Virus record (IMG/VR): IMGVR_UViG_3300042937_000383
Coordinates: 1 to 34,923 of that record
DNA: 34,923 nt
Source: a virus
Strand: one strand, 5' to 3'
The notes beneath the pieces are model-generated. The model was not told the DNA's origin, did no database searches, and saw nothing but the letters and a program-made list of their open reading frames with translations. A program made the position numbers and the translations under genes. Numbering within the stretch: position 1 is the stretch's first letter; every line of letters starts with the position of its first letter. Positions 1 to 6,540 of the stretch are shown here, in pieces.

Positions 1-1782
1 ATCCCAGTTAATTGCAGTGATATCAATCGGAATGATTCTGCGGTTCCCGGTTAAGTCATTAAGCAGTTGCGAATCATTTGACGTGCCACAAAGCACGGCA
101 TATCTTTGCATATCGATGTTGCGTTTTTGATATGGTGGCCTAACCGAAAACACTTGTTTTGAGCTTAATTCTTTAAGCAAACTTTCTTCTTTTTTGGACT
201 TACCGCCAAATTCATCATCGCATATTATAAGCTTATTACACATAAGAATAAGATCATCTTTACCAAGATCTAGTTTTGATTCTGCGTAATATTTATGCAA
301 AGGTTCTGGAAGTAACTTTCTAAAAAAGTTCGTTTTACCAATGCCTTGACCACCGCAAAGAACCAAGATTGTAACCGAGTGTATTCCGTGCATTGAAGCA
401 ATTATGCCAAGAAGCCATTTTTTAACGTAATGTTCAAGCGTTGCTGGTGACATATGTTTGCTTTCTTTGTAAATAATTGATCTACAAAGCTTTGCAATAT
501 GACCGCTTGTTTGCACGCCCTTGCATTGCTCAAGATATTCGGTAAAAGGATTGAAGCTTGGCGTGTTATCGCTGTCGATTATGCTGTTTACTATTTGCGA
601 TTGCACGGTATTGCCTAGTTGTTCACGTAGTTGAATAAAGATGGTATTGAATTCACGATCTGTAAAGTTGCGCCCGTCAATTTCCATGCTTTGCGTCACC
701 AGGTTATATTTTAAGTTATGTACGTTCAACATTGCTTTGATTGATTCGATTTCGCCTGAACTTTTTTGCGCTTTTTTCGATTTGATATCAACTTCAAATG
801 CTTTGTCAACTGTTGCAACAACTTCAGAGCCTGTAATACCCTTTTGATCAAGTGCTTTAAGTGTTGAAGCCTTTTGCTGTTCAACAGATTGCGAGTCACG
901 CCCTTTGGCATATTGCGCAACTGCAATAATTGTTTTTGTTTTTTCGGTTTGTGTAATGATTCCAGCTTTTGAACACAGATAAAAGAACGTGTTCAGGCTA
1001 ACAGCACCATTTTTGCTTTTCAAGCATTCGTTGTACTTCGCATCCGTTTGGAATTCATCATATTTCGGGCTTTGCGAGCTCACAGCGTGGAATAGCTGGC
1101 GTCCTTGCTCTCCAAGTCCGTTTGCGAGTGCAAAAGCGATCTGGAGCCAATCGTGGTACCCACCTGCGGTTAAGTCGATGTTCCTTTGTTGAATTTGTTG
1201 AATGATGTATTGATAATCGTCATCAAGTGCAATAATTGACGTACGTTCGACTTCTTTTACAACATCTTTAACATATATTTTGAATACCTTTGGTTCCTGG
1301 TCTCTTTGGTATAAGTGTGGATCAAAAGATACATATCGAAGCCGTGAAACATCTTTACAAGATTTATCAGCAACCACTTTATAAAAGTCTGCTAGGTACT
1401 TTTCAAGGCCGTAATACGCTTGTAAGTGTTTTTCGGGTTCGATCTTGAAATATGCCACCCAACCATAACCGCCTATTGAATGATGAACCGCCCACGTATA
1501 TGGATCTTGCTTCAGTGCTTCAATGTTGGCATCTGCATTGTCTTTTATATCGATGTCAATGCTTATAATATTCGAATGCTGGTCGATTGAATCTGCATTT
1601 CGTTTCTTGAACGTTCCAGATGGTGTCACGGCTGGCATTGTTTTCTTTTCACGCTTGCCAGTTCGAACCTCGTGCACTTGATCCTCCCACCTGCCGTCTT
1701 TTACATAACCTAAGAAGGTATAAAAAGATATGTTTGCTTCTGGCGTTGTATCCATTGCCGTTTTGAATATCGATATATTCAT
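1..1782 (-). CDS. VapE/VirE-family primase-helicase, N-terminal 594 codons, cut by window edge
   Basis: Replication protein expected to prime and unwind phage DNA. The first ~130 residues resemble the BT4734-like VirE N-terminal domain. A PriCT-like helical segment follows at about 180-250. The VapE helicase domain carries a Walker A GGQGIGKT at 477-484 and a Walker B-like LIICDDEFGG near 520, and the visible part ends NRRIIPIDITAINWD. The start at 1782 overlaps the preceding stop (TAATG), so the two genes are translationally coupled. The frame is open to base 1. The missing C-terminus matches the open frame at 34922-34539: merging the shared 4 bases gives a continuous protein of about 720 residues, a normal size for the family. 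Family assignment is confident; primase activity is inferred. Confidence 0.9.
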   Translation of the reverse strand, partial: MNISIFKTAMDTTPEANISFYTFLGYVKDGRWEDQVHEVRTGKREKKTMPAVTPSGTFKKRNADSIDQHSNIISIDIDIKDNADANIEALKQDPYTWAVHHSIGGYGWVAYFKIEPEKHLQAYYGLEKYLADFYKVVADKSCKDVSRLRYVSFDPHLYQRDQEPKVFKIYVKDVVKEVERTSIIALDDDYQYIIQQIQQRNIDLTAGGYHDWLQIAFALANGLGEQGRQLFHAVSSQSPKYDEFQTDAKYNECLKSKNGAVSLNTFFYLCSKAGIITQTEKTKTIIAVAQYAKGRDSQSVEQQKASTLKALDQKGITGSEVVATVDKAFEVDIKSKKAQKSSGEIESIKAMLNVHNLKYNLVTQSMEIDGRNFTDREFNTIFIQLREQLGNTVQSQIVNSIIDSDNTPSFNPFTEYLEQCKGVQTSGHIAKLCRSIIYKESKHMSPATLEHYVKKWLLGIIASMHGIHSVTILVLCGGQGIGKTNFFRKLLPEPLHKYYAESKLDLGKDDLILMCNKLIICDDEFGGKSKKEESLLKELSSKQVFSVRPPYQKRNIDMQRYAVLCGTSNDSQLLNDLTGNRRIIPIDITAINWD

Positions 1783-2219
1783 TATGCCACCCTATCAAAA
1801 TAAAAACTTTCAAAATGCTTAATAAACGCTTTAAAGTCAAGCGAATCGATAAATAAAGATTTGACTTTGATAATTGAGTGCACAACACTTGAAGGATGCT
1901 TATTAAACTTTTCGCCTATGTGGGTTTGAGTAATTGGCAAAGTAAAATACAGTAAAAAGAACAAAATATGTCTTGCATCTGCTAAACTACGGTATCTTTT
2001 ATTTGAATAAATGTCGTCGATATCTACTTGCTTTTCTTGAGCTAGCCAAGTTGTGATTTTGTTGATTGCAAGATCTGGATCTTTATTAAAGCTGTTTTTT
2101 TTGTACATGTATTTTTTCATTATCTCGGGCGTTTCGCCAATAAGCTTTTCTTGTTTTGGCTTGTACGTTATGCCAAAAAGTTTCATGCGCTCTTCTTTAA
2201 GTTGCTCACTAAGTGTCAT
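1782..2219 (-). CDS. DnaA domain IV-like DNA-binding protein
   Basis: 145 residues. The C-terminal half (about 78-130) reads like DnaA domain IV: a basic RYRSLADARHI helix, then IGEKFNKHPSSVVHSI, which lines up with the DnaA signature helix-turn-helix that reads the origin box (IG..F..RDHTTV.HA in DnaA). No AAA+ domain is present, so this is a DNA-binding part only. It overlaps VapE by one base and may guide VapE to the origin, which is inference. The start at 2219 has GGAG 8 nt upstream and overlaps the upstream stop (ATGA). The N-terminus (LSEQLKEERMKLFG) resembles that of the protein at 2655-3125, suggesting a duplication. An alternative is a transcriptional regulator using the same fold. 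Confidence 0.65.
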   Translation of the reverse strand: MTLSEQLKEERMKLFGITYKPKQEKLIGETPEIMKKYMYKKNSFNKDPDLAINKITTWLAQEKQVDIDDIYSNKRYRSLADARHILFFLLYFTLPITQTHIGEKFNKHPSSVVHSIIKVKSLFIDSLDFKAFIKHFESFYFDRVA

Positions 2220-2452
2220 GACGGCATCTCCAGTTTGTCAAGTTCAATGTAATGCGGTTCGGTGTCGAATATAGAATCAATGCTAATTATTTTATTTATT
2301 CCGTCTTTGTTCTTAATAAAATAAGTTTGATTGCTTACATTGTTTTTTTTAATTTCAACAATTTCAAAATTTACATACCCATTATCAGATACTATCCGTA
2401 ATGCGATCCTGCCTGTAGGCCATTTGCCATATTCTAATTTATTCCACTTCAT
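2216..2452 (-). CDS. Hypothetical small phage protein
   Basis: 78 residues, no recognised family. It starts MKW and has a Gly-Arg-hydrophobic strand near residue 15, a pattern loosely like small DUF551-type phage proteins and like its neighbour at 2449-2658, which also starts MKW. The two could be distant paralogues. It overlaps both neighbours by 4 bases (ATGA) and has AAGGAG 8 nt before the start, so it is clearly part of the early operon. Function unknown. Confidence 0.6.
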   Translation of the reverse strand: MKWNKLEYGKWPTGRIALRIVSDNGYVNFEIVEIKKNNVSNQTYFIKNKDGINKIISIDSIFDTEPHYIELDKLEMPS

Positions 2453-2658
2453 TCTCTTATCTCCTTAATCCTAAAGTAAAATGCTGTTAAATTCATTAAT
2501 TCTCGTACGTTTAAATATTCGAAAGGGTGCAAACACATGAAGCCGAAACCATCGTGATCAAGGCGTCCGATTTTGTATCGTATTTCGCCCATAACTTCCC
2601 ACTTCAAAAGAACCCATTCGCCATGGGCTGTGTGGTTTGTTAGTAATTGCCATTTCAT
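2449..2658 (-). CDS. Hypothetical small phage protein
   Basis: 69 residues, rich in Trp and aromatic residues (MKWQLL, GEWVLLKWEV). No family recognised. Both ends overlap neighbouring genes by 4 bases, so it belongs to the same translationally coupled chain leading to VapE. Unlike most genes here it lacks a clear GGAG before its start and probably depends on coupling to the upstream gene. It may share a fold with the next gene, since both have an MKW start and a similar strand pattern. Confidence 0.55.
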   Translation of the reverse strand: MKWQLLTNHTAHGEWVLLKWEVMGEIRYKIGRLDHDGFGFMCLHPFEYLNVRELMNLTAFYFRIKEIRE

Positions 2659-3125
2659 AGCAGTGTATCCAAATAATTAAATAAATCGATATATCTTTTT
2701 TTGTTTATGTAGTCAGGTATATGCCGTTTGTAATTATATATATTCCTTTCAATAAATATATATTGTTGCATAAAACTGAGCTTGCAAACTTCGCGACTTC
2801 TTAAGTAGTAAACCAATGAATAAAGATCATAATTGACTCCAGTGTACTTATTTGCTTTTTTTGTGTTGAAGTCGTCGAAATTTATATCAAGAAAGGCGCA
2901 AGCTTCATTAATAAAATAAAATGCGGTAGTTTCAATTGATTCGACTTTATTAAAAGAAAGTACTTTTGTGACTTGTTCATGTGAATAATTTCGCCGTGCA
3001 ATTTCCGCTTTTTGCTTTTTATTTTGCGGAAACAACTTAAGCCTTTCGGCTTTAAGTTGCACGCTCATTGGAATATCCTTTTTGAATGAATCTGGCATTC
3101 CTAGGTATTGAATAACTTTTTGCAT
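2655..3125 (-). CDS. Hypothetical protein, probable paralogue of the DnaA domain IV-like protein
   Basis: 156 residues from the ATG at 3125, chosen because GGAGG sits 5 nt upstream; an in-frame ATG at 3149 has no such signal. Residues from about 20 (SVQLKAERLKLFP) match the N-terminus of the protein at 1782-2219 (SEQLKEERMKLFG). The C-terminal half has the same run of helices, but the IG..F..HPSSVVHSI signature is degraded, so DNA binding may be lost or altered. The stop overlaps the next gene by 4 bases. It may be a partner or a diverged copy of the initiator-like protein. Function is inferred. Confidence 0.5.
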   Translation of the reverse strand: MQKVIQYLGMPDSFKKDIPMSVQLKAERLKLFPQNKKQKAEIARRNYSHEQVTKVLSFNKVESIETTAFYFINEACAFLDINFDDFNTKKANKYTGVNYDLYSLVYYLRSREVCKLSFMQQYIFIERNIYNYKRHIPDYINKKRYIDLFNYLDTLL

Positions 3126-3186
3126 ACGCACCTCCAGAATAATAACCAAGATGCATATTGACTTCTAAACATTTGTCGTGTCATGT

Positions 3187-3786
3187 TCACAGTTGCACCT
3201 CCAGAGCGTTTTCGAGCCCAACCAAATATAAAAAGTCTGTGTAATCAGAAACCCATTGATTAACGGTTTCATGATTATTTGCGGGCGCAAAAAAGTTAAA
3301 GAATGCGCAATTCTTGAAATCATTTGCTAGCGTGTCTTTAAATTCAAACACATTGTATTGCACTTCTGGAGCTTGGAATACATCGCAATACACACGCCAT
3401 TGCAAAGAATCTGCATAGGTTTCGTATTGGATAGGTGAATACGTTGTTTTGATTTCAACAACCTTATTGCCAATAATTTGATCCGCCATTCCAGTCAGTG
3501 AAACAAGCCCCCGTGTTGTTTCATAAGTTTTACGCACTTTGATTTCAAAAAGCGGGCTCCGGTAATCCATAAAGTTGCGGGATGCTGTTATGCAATCCTG
3601 TGAAAAGTATTCTTTATACGGCGCTGGATCTTTGCTTTGTAGCATCTCGTGAAACTTGGTACCTTTGATCATCTTGTCATTTGGTTCGAAGCGTCTTAAG
3701 ATGGAATCCACAAGCGCATCAAGAGTGATGCGCTCATTTATATATCTTCTGTATGATTCCAGATTTGTTGCACTGACTTTAATCAT
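3187..3786 (-). CDS. PD-(D/E)XK exonuclease, Cas4/RecB-like
   Basis: Predicted DNA exonuclease of 199 residues. The nuclease core is readable: His46 in GTKFHEML, Asp102 in GMADQII, Glu111 and Lys113 in VVEIKTT, and a QWxxY motif at 129-133, which together form the RecB/Cas4-type metal site. Start 3786 (MIKVSATN) was preferred over 3801 because GGAG lies 7 nt upstream. With the Sak4-like ATPase nearby it probably forms a recombination module, resecting ends for strand annealing or exchange. No Fe-S cysteine cluster is seen, unlike classical Cas4. Class is confident; role is inferred. Confidence 0.8.
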   Translation of the reverse strand: MIKVSATNLESYRRYINERITLDALVDSILRRFEPNDKMIKGTKFHEMLQSKDPAPYKEYFSQDCITASRNFMDYRSPLFEIKVRKTYETTRGLVSLTGMADQIIGNKVVEIKTTYSPIQYETYADSLQWRVYCDVFQAPEVQYNVFEFKDTLANDFKNCAFFNFFAPANNHETVNQWVSDYTDFLYLVGLENALEVQL

Positions 3787-4063
3787 GTGATGGCTCCGCA
3801 AAGTAGTAGTTCTGGAGTTCGCCTGTGATATAATCCCAGTCGATCAAGTTGCAAACATCCTCAAGAATATAATGCATAATATCTGTTTTACATTGCGCCA
3901 TTAAGTCACGCTTAATGATTGAGTAAATATCTTTGCAAATATCTGAATTGCGATCTGGCAAACTTATATAGCCTGTGTAATCGTCTTGCAAATCGCTTAG
4001 CGATTGAAAGTCGCTATAATATTCTATTATGTTTTCTTCTATCACTTTATTGATGTTAATCAT
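3779..4063 (-). CDS. Hypothetical acidic early protein
   Basis: 94 residues from the ATG at 4063, which is preceded by AAAGGAG with 7 nt spacing. The open frame extends to 4129, but that part is antisense-like overlap with the small membrane protein gene at 4080-4175 and should be dropped. The product is acidic and helical, with no motif I recognise. Its stop overlaps the start of the exonuclease gene by 8 bases. It may be an accessory factor of the recombination block, with no direct evidence. Confidence 0.55.
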   Translation of the reverse strand: MININKVIEENIIEYYSDFQSLSDLQDDYTGYISLPDRNSDICKDIYSIIKRDLMAQCKTDIMHYILEDVCNLIDWDYITGELQNYYFAEPSHD

Positions 4064-4079
4064 CTCGCTTCTCCTTTGA

Positions 4080-4175
4080 TTAAAAAAATATTCTATACAT
4101 AAAAACGCCAACGCAAAACCCAATCGCAAAAATAGCCAAGATTAATAAAAAGCCTTCAATTTGTTCTCTATTCAT
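4080..4175 (-). CDS. Small single-pass membrane protein, 31 residues
   Basis: A short gene with a polar start (MNREQIEG), one strongly hydrophobic segment of about 20 residues containing a small-residue face (AIGFCVGVF), and a basic tail. The start has an excellent GGAGG 5 nt upstream and overlaps the upstream stop by 8 bases, and the stop is followed directly by the Shine-Dalgarno of the next gene. These signals argue for a real gene despite its length. It is predicted to sit in the inner membrane. Possible roles include superinfection exclusion or host takeover, none of which is shown. Confidence 0.55.
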   Translation of the reverse strand: MNREQIEGFLLILAIFAIGFCVGVFMYRIFF

Positions 4176-4449
4176 GGTCGCCTCCATAGGTTTGTTGATA
4201 GTATTGTTCTGCTTGCGTGTATGCATCTTTTGTCAAATCAAGTACAAGTCCGAGTAAATGCGCATCAACAATTTGCTCTTTTTCTATTTGCTTAGCTTGT
4301 TGGATAATACTCTTAGGTTTAAGGGTTTTACTTTTACCTTCGATTTGCACTTGTAACGGGCTTTCAATATCTTCAATCAGTTTTTGATAATATGATGAAT
4401 TCGATATTTGTTCCTCTAACCACTCCACCGCCGTTTGTTGCTTAATCAT
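4168..4449 (-). CDS. Hypothetical phage protein of the KQQTAVEWL type
   Basis: 93 residues from the ATG at 4449 (GGGAGG 7 nt upstream; ATGA overlap with the upstream stop). The opening MIKQQTAVEWLEEQ, followed by a helical IIQQAKQIEKEQIVDAH stretch, is a recurring architecture in small proteins of Bacteroidota phages and prophages, as far as I recall. No enzymatic motif. It lies directly after the Sak4-like ATPase in a coupled chain. Function unknown. Confidence 0.65.
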   Translation of the reverse strand: MIKQQTAVEWLEEQISNSSYYQKLIEDIESPLQVQIEGKSKTLKPKSIIQQAKQIEKEQIVDAHLLGLVLDLTKDAYTQAEQYYQQTYGGDHE

Positions 4450-5342
4450 TGCACGCCCTCCCACAACTTGCTTTCAACATTGTATGCAAGTCCACGGCTA
4501 TTAAATGTTTGTTGCACACCAGCCCAAACCGCTTTTTTTATGCTTGCTTGCAAATTGGCTTTTGCCATTTCTTGCATAAACTTGTTTGCATCTTTTGAAG
4601 TCATTGCTTTCTGCATCCATTCACTCACAAGGCTTATTGCTTCTTCTTGTTCTTTGGAACGCTTAATAAGTGATTCGTGCGTGTGCTTTATGATGTTTTC
4701 GAGGGTACCGCCCATTGAATCAACTTCTTGAATAAGCACGGGTTCAATCCCAGCGCAATTTTTTGCGGTTACGGTATCGCTTAAATCAAAAGTTAAGATG
4801 CGTTTGTTGTTTACGGTCGTGTAATACCCAACAAGATCACAAGATTGCATAAGCAAGTCATAAGAACCGCCCTGAACAAGTGGACGTTTTATTCTGAAAT
4901 CGCCCTCTTCTTTCTCTTTTGCATGCGCAAGAAATATGACATTTTTACCGCTTAATTTTAACGGTGCAAAAAATTCCGCAAACAACTTTTTTGTTTCGCC
5001 CCAGAGCTTGATTCCGTTTCTTGCAAGTGCTGGCTGTGAAGTTTGCAAGTACATCTGCATAAGTTCAATCATGGTGCCAGCGGTATCGATCACGACAGAT
5101 TCATGCTTTGCAATAAGCTCTGTGAGCTCTTTTTGTGAGCTTATGATATCTTGATATGAATCAAACTGCACGACGTTTCCACGGCGATGCGAAGCTCTGT
5201 GAGAACCTCTGTCGAAATCCAAAACAAGTGGATTTGGTGCGGTGTTTGCGAGTGTGGTTTTACCAATACCAGGATCACCATAAATAAGAATGTTTAAACC
5301 TTGATGCGCTAGGCTGTCTGCTTGGCTGTATACTTTTATCAT
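4446..5342 (-). CDS. Sak4-like RecA-fold recombination ATPase
   Basis: 298 residues. Single-domain P-loop ATPase: Walker A GDPGIGKT at 22-29, Walker B VVIDTAG with Asp86, and a sensor-like FLAHAKEKE strand. This matches the phage AAA_24/Sak4 group of RecA-like annealing proteins. Helical C-terminus from about 210. Start 5342 was chosen over 5396 because GGAG is 8 nt upstream and the ATG overlaps the upstream stop (ATGA). It probably promotes strand annealing with the SSB-like protein (29624-29941) and the exonuclease (3187-3786). Family confident, partners inferred. Confidence 0.85.
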   Translation of the reverse strand: MIKVYSQADSLAHQGLNILIYGDPGIGKTTLANTAPNPLVLDFDRGSHRASHRRGNVVQFDSYQDIISSQKELTELIAKHESVVIDTAGTMIELMQMYLQTSQPALARNGIKLWGETKKLFAEFFAPLKLSGKNVIFLAHAKEKEEGDFRIKRPLVQGGSYDLLMQSCDLVGYYTTVNNKRILTFDLSDTVTAKNCAGIEPVLIQEVDSMGGTLENIIKHTHESLIKRSKEQEEAISLVSEWMQKAMTSKDANKFMQEMAKANLQASIKKAVWAGVQQTFNSRGLAYNVESKLWEGVQ

Positions 5343-5545
5343 CTCAACTTCTCCAGTTCTTTGTAATGTATCAAATAATGTGACTTTTGTGCACAATCTG
5401 TTTTTTGCAAGTTTGTAAATACGGGCGGCGTGGTGTACGTTCTGTTTTTCAACTTTCGCAATCGACCTTTAATAAGGTAATCGACATAGACGCGTGAAAC
5501 TTTCAGCAAGATTGCTACTTCTTTTGGCGTTAGCCATTCGTTCAT
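5339..5545 (-). CDS. Small HTH protein, excisionase/MerR-like
   Basis: 68 residues. The N-terminus WLTPKEVAILLKVSRVYVDY reads as the winged helix-turn-helix of the HTH_17/excisionase group (LTPKEVA.LL.VS..YV). With no integrase in the genome it is more likely a small regulator than a true excisionase. AGGAG lies 6 nt before the start, which overlaps the upstream stop. The gene has its own nearby promoter region at 5739-5770, shared with the upstream small gene. It could control the early operon. Confidence 0.7.
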   Translation of the reverse strand: MNEWLTPKEVAILLKVSRVYVDYLIKGRLRKLKNRTYTTPPVFTNLQKTDCAQKSHYLIHYKELEKLR

Positions 5546-5712
5546 AATAAGCTCCTAATAAATTCGTAAACAATGTCATATTCGACGCTGCTAATCAAAA
5601 TCACAATTACCAGCCCGATCCAGAATTTTGCATTGTCAATTAAGTTGTTGTGCTTATCAGCAACGCTTTTGTAGTAGTCGCGTTGCTTGATTAGTTCTTC
5701 GTACGTTTCCAT
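5542..5712 (-). CDS. Small membrane protein with N-terminal coiled-coil helix
   Basis: 56 residues from the ATG at 5712, supported by AAACGGAG 7 nt upstream and a strong promoter just beyond. A polar helix (METYEELIKQRDYYKSVADK) is followed by one transmembrane segment (FWIGLVIVILI). The longer in-frame reading to 5808 would run through the promoter and is rejected. First gene of the transcription unit that leads through the HTH gene to Sak4. Function unknown. Confidence 0.6.
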   Translation of the reverse strand: METYEELIKQRDYYKSVADKHNNLIDNAKFWIGLVIVILISSVEYDIVYEFIRSLL

Positions 5713-5738
5713 GTTCTTTCTCCGTTTATTTGTTGTTT

Positions 5739-5770
5739 CAAAATTACAATATTTTTTAACCACTTGCAAA
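5739..5770 (-). promoter_or_regulatory. Bacteroidota-type promoter upstream of 5712
   Basis: On the minus strand TTTG (5770-5767), 20 nt spacer, then TAATTTTG (5746-5739). This fits the Bacteroidota housekeeping consensus TTTG / TAnnTTTG exactly. The start codon is 27 nt downstream of the -7 box. The -33 box lies inside a 28-bp repeat that is also present at the promoter at 6012-6042. Confidence 0.8.
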
Positions 5771-5779
5771 ACTTTTTTT
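5752..5779. repeat. 28-bp direct repeat, copy B, over promoter -33
   Basis: Perfect copy of the element at 6024-6051: six T, then AACCACTTGCAAAAC, then seven T on the plus strand. It starts at the stop codon of the gene at 5778-5972 and covers the -33 box of the promoter at 5739-5770. Likely an operator or a duplicated promoter module. Confidence 0.85.
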
Positions 5780-5972
5780 AAGCAATTCCTAGAAAAATCT
5801 CTTCGCAAAAACGTTCGCCATTATGTCTAAAGATTCTTTGTCCTATTTCATAATTACAAAGTTCACGAGCTTCATTAACAGAAAACCAACTATTCAAATC
5901 AGTATTTGCATTTAATATAGTACCGTCTGAATTAAGAATTCTAAGTTTATAATCTAACCAGTGCTTTGTCAT
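5778..5972 (-). CDS. Hypothetical early protein
   Basis: 64 residues from the ATG at 5972 (AAACGGAG, 6 nt spacing); the frame to 6041 runs into the promoter and is not used. Compact, aromatic-rich sequence (HWLDYKLRIL, SWFSVNEAREL). No recognised family. It has its own promoter (6012-6042) and ends exactly where the next promoter repeat begins, so it forms a self-contained promoter-gene cassette. Function unknown. Confidence 0.55.
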   Translation of the reverse strand: MTKHWLDYKLRILNSDGTILNANTDLNSWFSVNEARELCNYEIGQRIFRHNGERFCEEIFLGIA

Positions 5973-6011
5973 TTCCGTCTCCGTTTGTGTTATTGTGCTT
6001 GTTTGTTGATA

Positions 6012-6042
6012 CAAATATAAGGCTTTTTTAACCACTTGCAAA
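6012..6042 (-). promoter_or_regulatory. Bacteroidota-type promoter upstream of 5972
   Basis: Minus-strand TTTG (6042-6039), 19 nt spacer, TATATTTG (6019-6012), a perfect match to TTTG / TAnnTTTG. The start codon is 40 nt downstream of the -7 box. The leaders of this promoter and the one at 5739-5770 both contain CAACAAA and end in AAACGGAGA, so the whole promoter-leader unit looks duplicated. Confidence 0.82.
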
Positions 6043-6051
6043 ACTTTTTTT
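6024..6051. repeat. 28-bp direct repeat, copy A, over promoter -33
   Basis: Identical to 5752-5779 (272 nt away) and flanked on the right by the stop of the gene at 6055-6273. It overlaps the -33 box of the promoter at 6012-6042 in the same phase as copy B does, which makes a protein-binding or promoter role more likely than chance. Confidence 0.85.
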
Positions 6052-6054
6052 TAT

Positions 6055-6273
6055 TTATTTTTTATACACCCTTACTGACCGCATAAATTCAAGGTTTTGC
6101 ACAAGATATTTTTTTTCAAAAAATTTGCACAATATTTGTTTTTCTCTTTGTGTAACAAAAAAGCACTCAATGTGTTGTATATTTGCATCCAGAATAAGTG
6201 CTTCAATCGTGCTTATCTTTTCGGTATATATAGAGAATATTTTTCCATCTACTTTTGTGTAGGTAACTTTCAT
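6055..6273 (-). CDS. Hypothetical early protein
   Basis: 72 residues, basic, ending RSVRVYKK; no family recognised. Its start codon shares the palindrome CATG (6271-6274) with the start of the plus-strand gene at 6272. A possible -7 box TACTTTTG lies on the minus strand at 6381-6374, about 100 nt upstream, with no good -33 match. No GGAG precedes the ATG, unlike most early genes. That and the overlap leave some doubt about the start. The stop abuts the 28-bp repeat of the next promoter. Confidence 0.5.
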   Translation of the reverse strand: MKVTYTKVDGKIFSIYTEKISTIEALILDANIQHIECFFVTQREKQILCKFFEKKYLVQNLEFMRSVRVYKK

Positions 6274-6382
6274 GTTTAATCAAGATTTATTTGAAGAAAG
6301 GGCTGCGATATTGCAATACTGCGACGGCTTGTCAAAAGAACAAGCCGAAAAACTAGCGCTTGCAGAACAAGTGCAAAAGTAA
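6272..6382 (+). CDS. 36-residue protein of the ERAAIxxYxxGLSxExAE mobile-element family
   Basis: Small plus-strand gene, the only recognisable one on this strand. MFNQDLFEERAAILQY followed by CDGLSKEQAEKLALAEQ matches a short helical motif, ERAAI.E..GG(L/M)SR..AE, seen again and again in tiny proteins or domains on phages and plasmids. Function not known to me. A possible -7 box TACTTTTG at 6250-6257 would give a very short leader. It ends just before another promoter-like TATATTTG. The family match makes it credible despite its size. Confidence 0.65.
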   Translation: MFNQDLFEERAAILQYCDGLSKEQAEKLALAEQVQK

Positions 6383-6390
6383 TATATTTG
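6360..6390 (+). promoter_or_regulatory. Plus-strand promoter candidate
   Basis: TATATTTG at 6383-6390 is a perfect TAnnTTTG -7 box, with TTG at 6360-6362, 20 nt upstream. It directly follows the stop of the 36-residue gene. A transcript from about 6397 would end at the terminator at 6541-6571, giving ~175 nt. A minus-strand TACTTTTG (6381-6374) lies back to back with it. Confidence 0.55.
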
Positions 6391-6417
6391 CAATACAAAT
6401 CACTTAATATTACTCGC

Positions 6418-6525
6418 ATGATATTAAGGTATTACAGAAAGTTCAAATTAAATGGGATTAATTTGGACTTTTTTATTATATTGCAATCACTAATTAATTT
6501 TTTATTCCGAAAGGTTAATAAGTAA
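6418..6525 (+). CDS. Possible 35-residue cationic hydrophobic peptide
   Basis: ORF beginning MILRYYRKFKLNGINLDFF, with a hydrophobic stretch (LDFFIILQSLINFLF) and a basic end (RKVNK), 28 nt after a promoter-like -7 box and just before a perfect terminator. The layout resembles small membrane-active peptides, such as those of type I toxin systems, but no homologue is recognised and no Shine-Dalgarno is seen. The transcript could equally be non-coding. It contains ATTACAGAA at 6431-6439, one base off the iteron at 34296-34511. Confidence 0.25.
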   Translation: MILRYYRKFKLNGINLDFFIILQSLINFLFRKVNK

Positions 6526-6540
6526 AGTCTTCTAATTAGG

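Noticed and set aside
6178-6185. Plus-strand TATATTTG as promoter of the 36-residue gene
   Set aside because: Perfect -7 box, but the nearest TTTG is 27 nt upstream, outside the usual spacing, and it lies inside the minus-strand gene.
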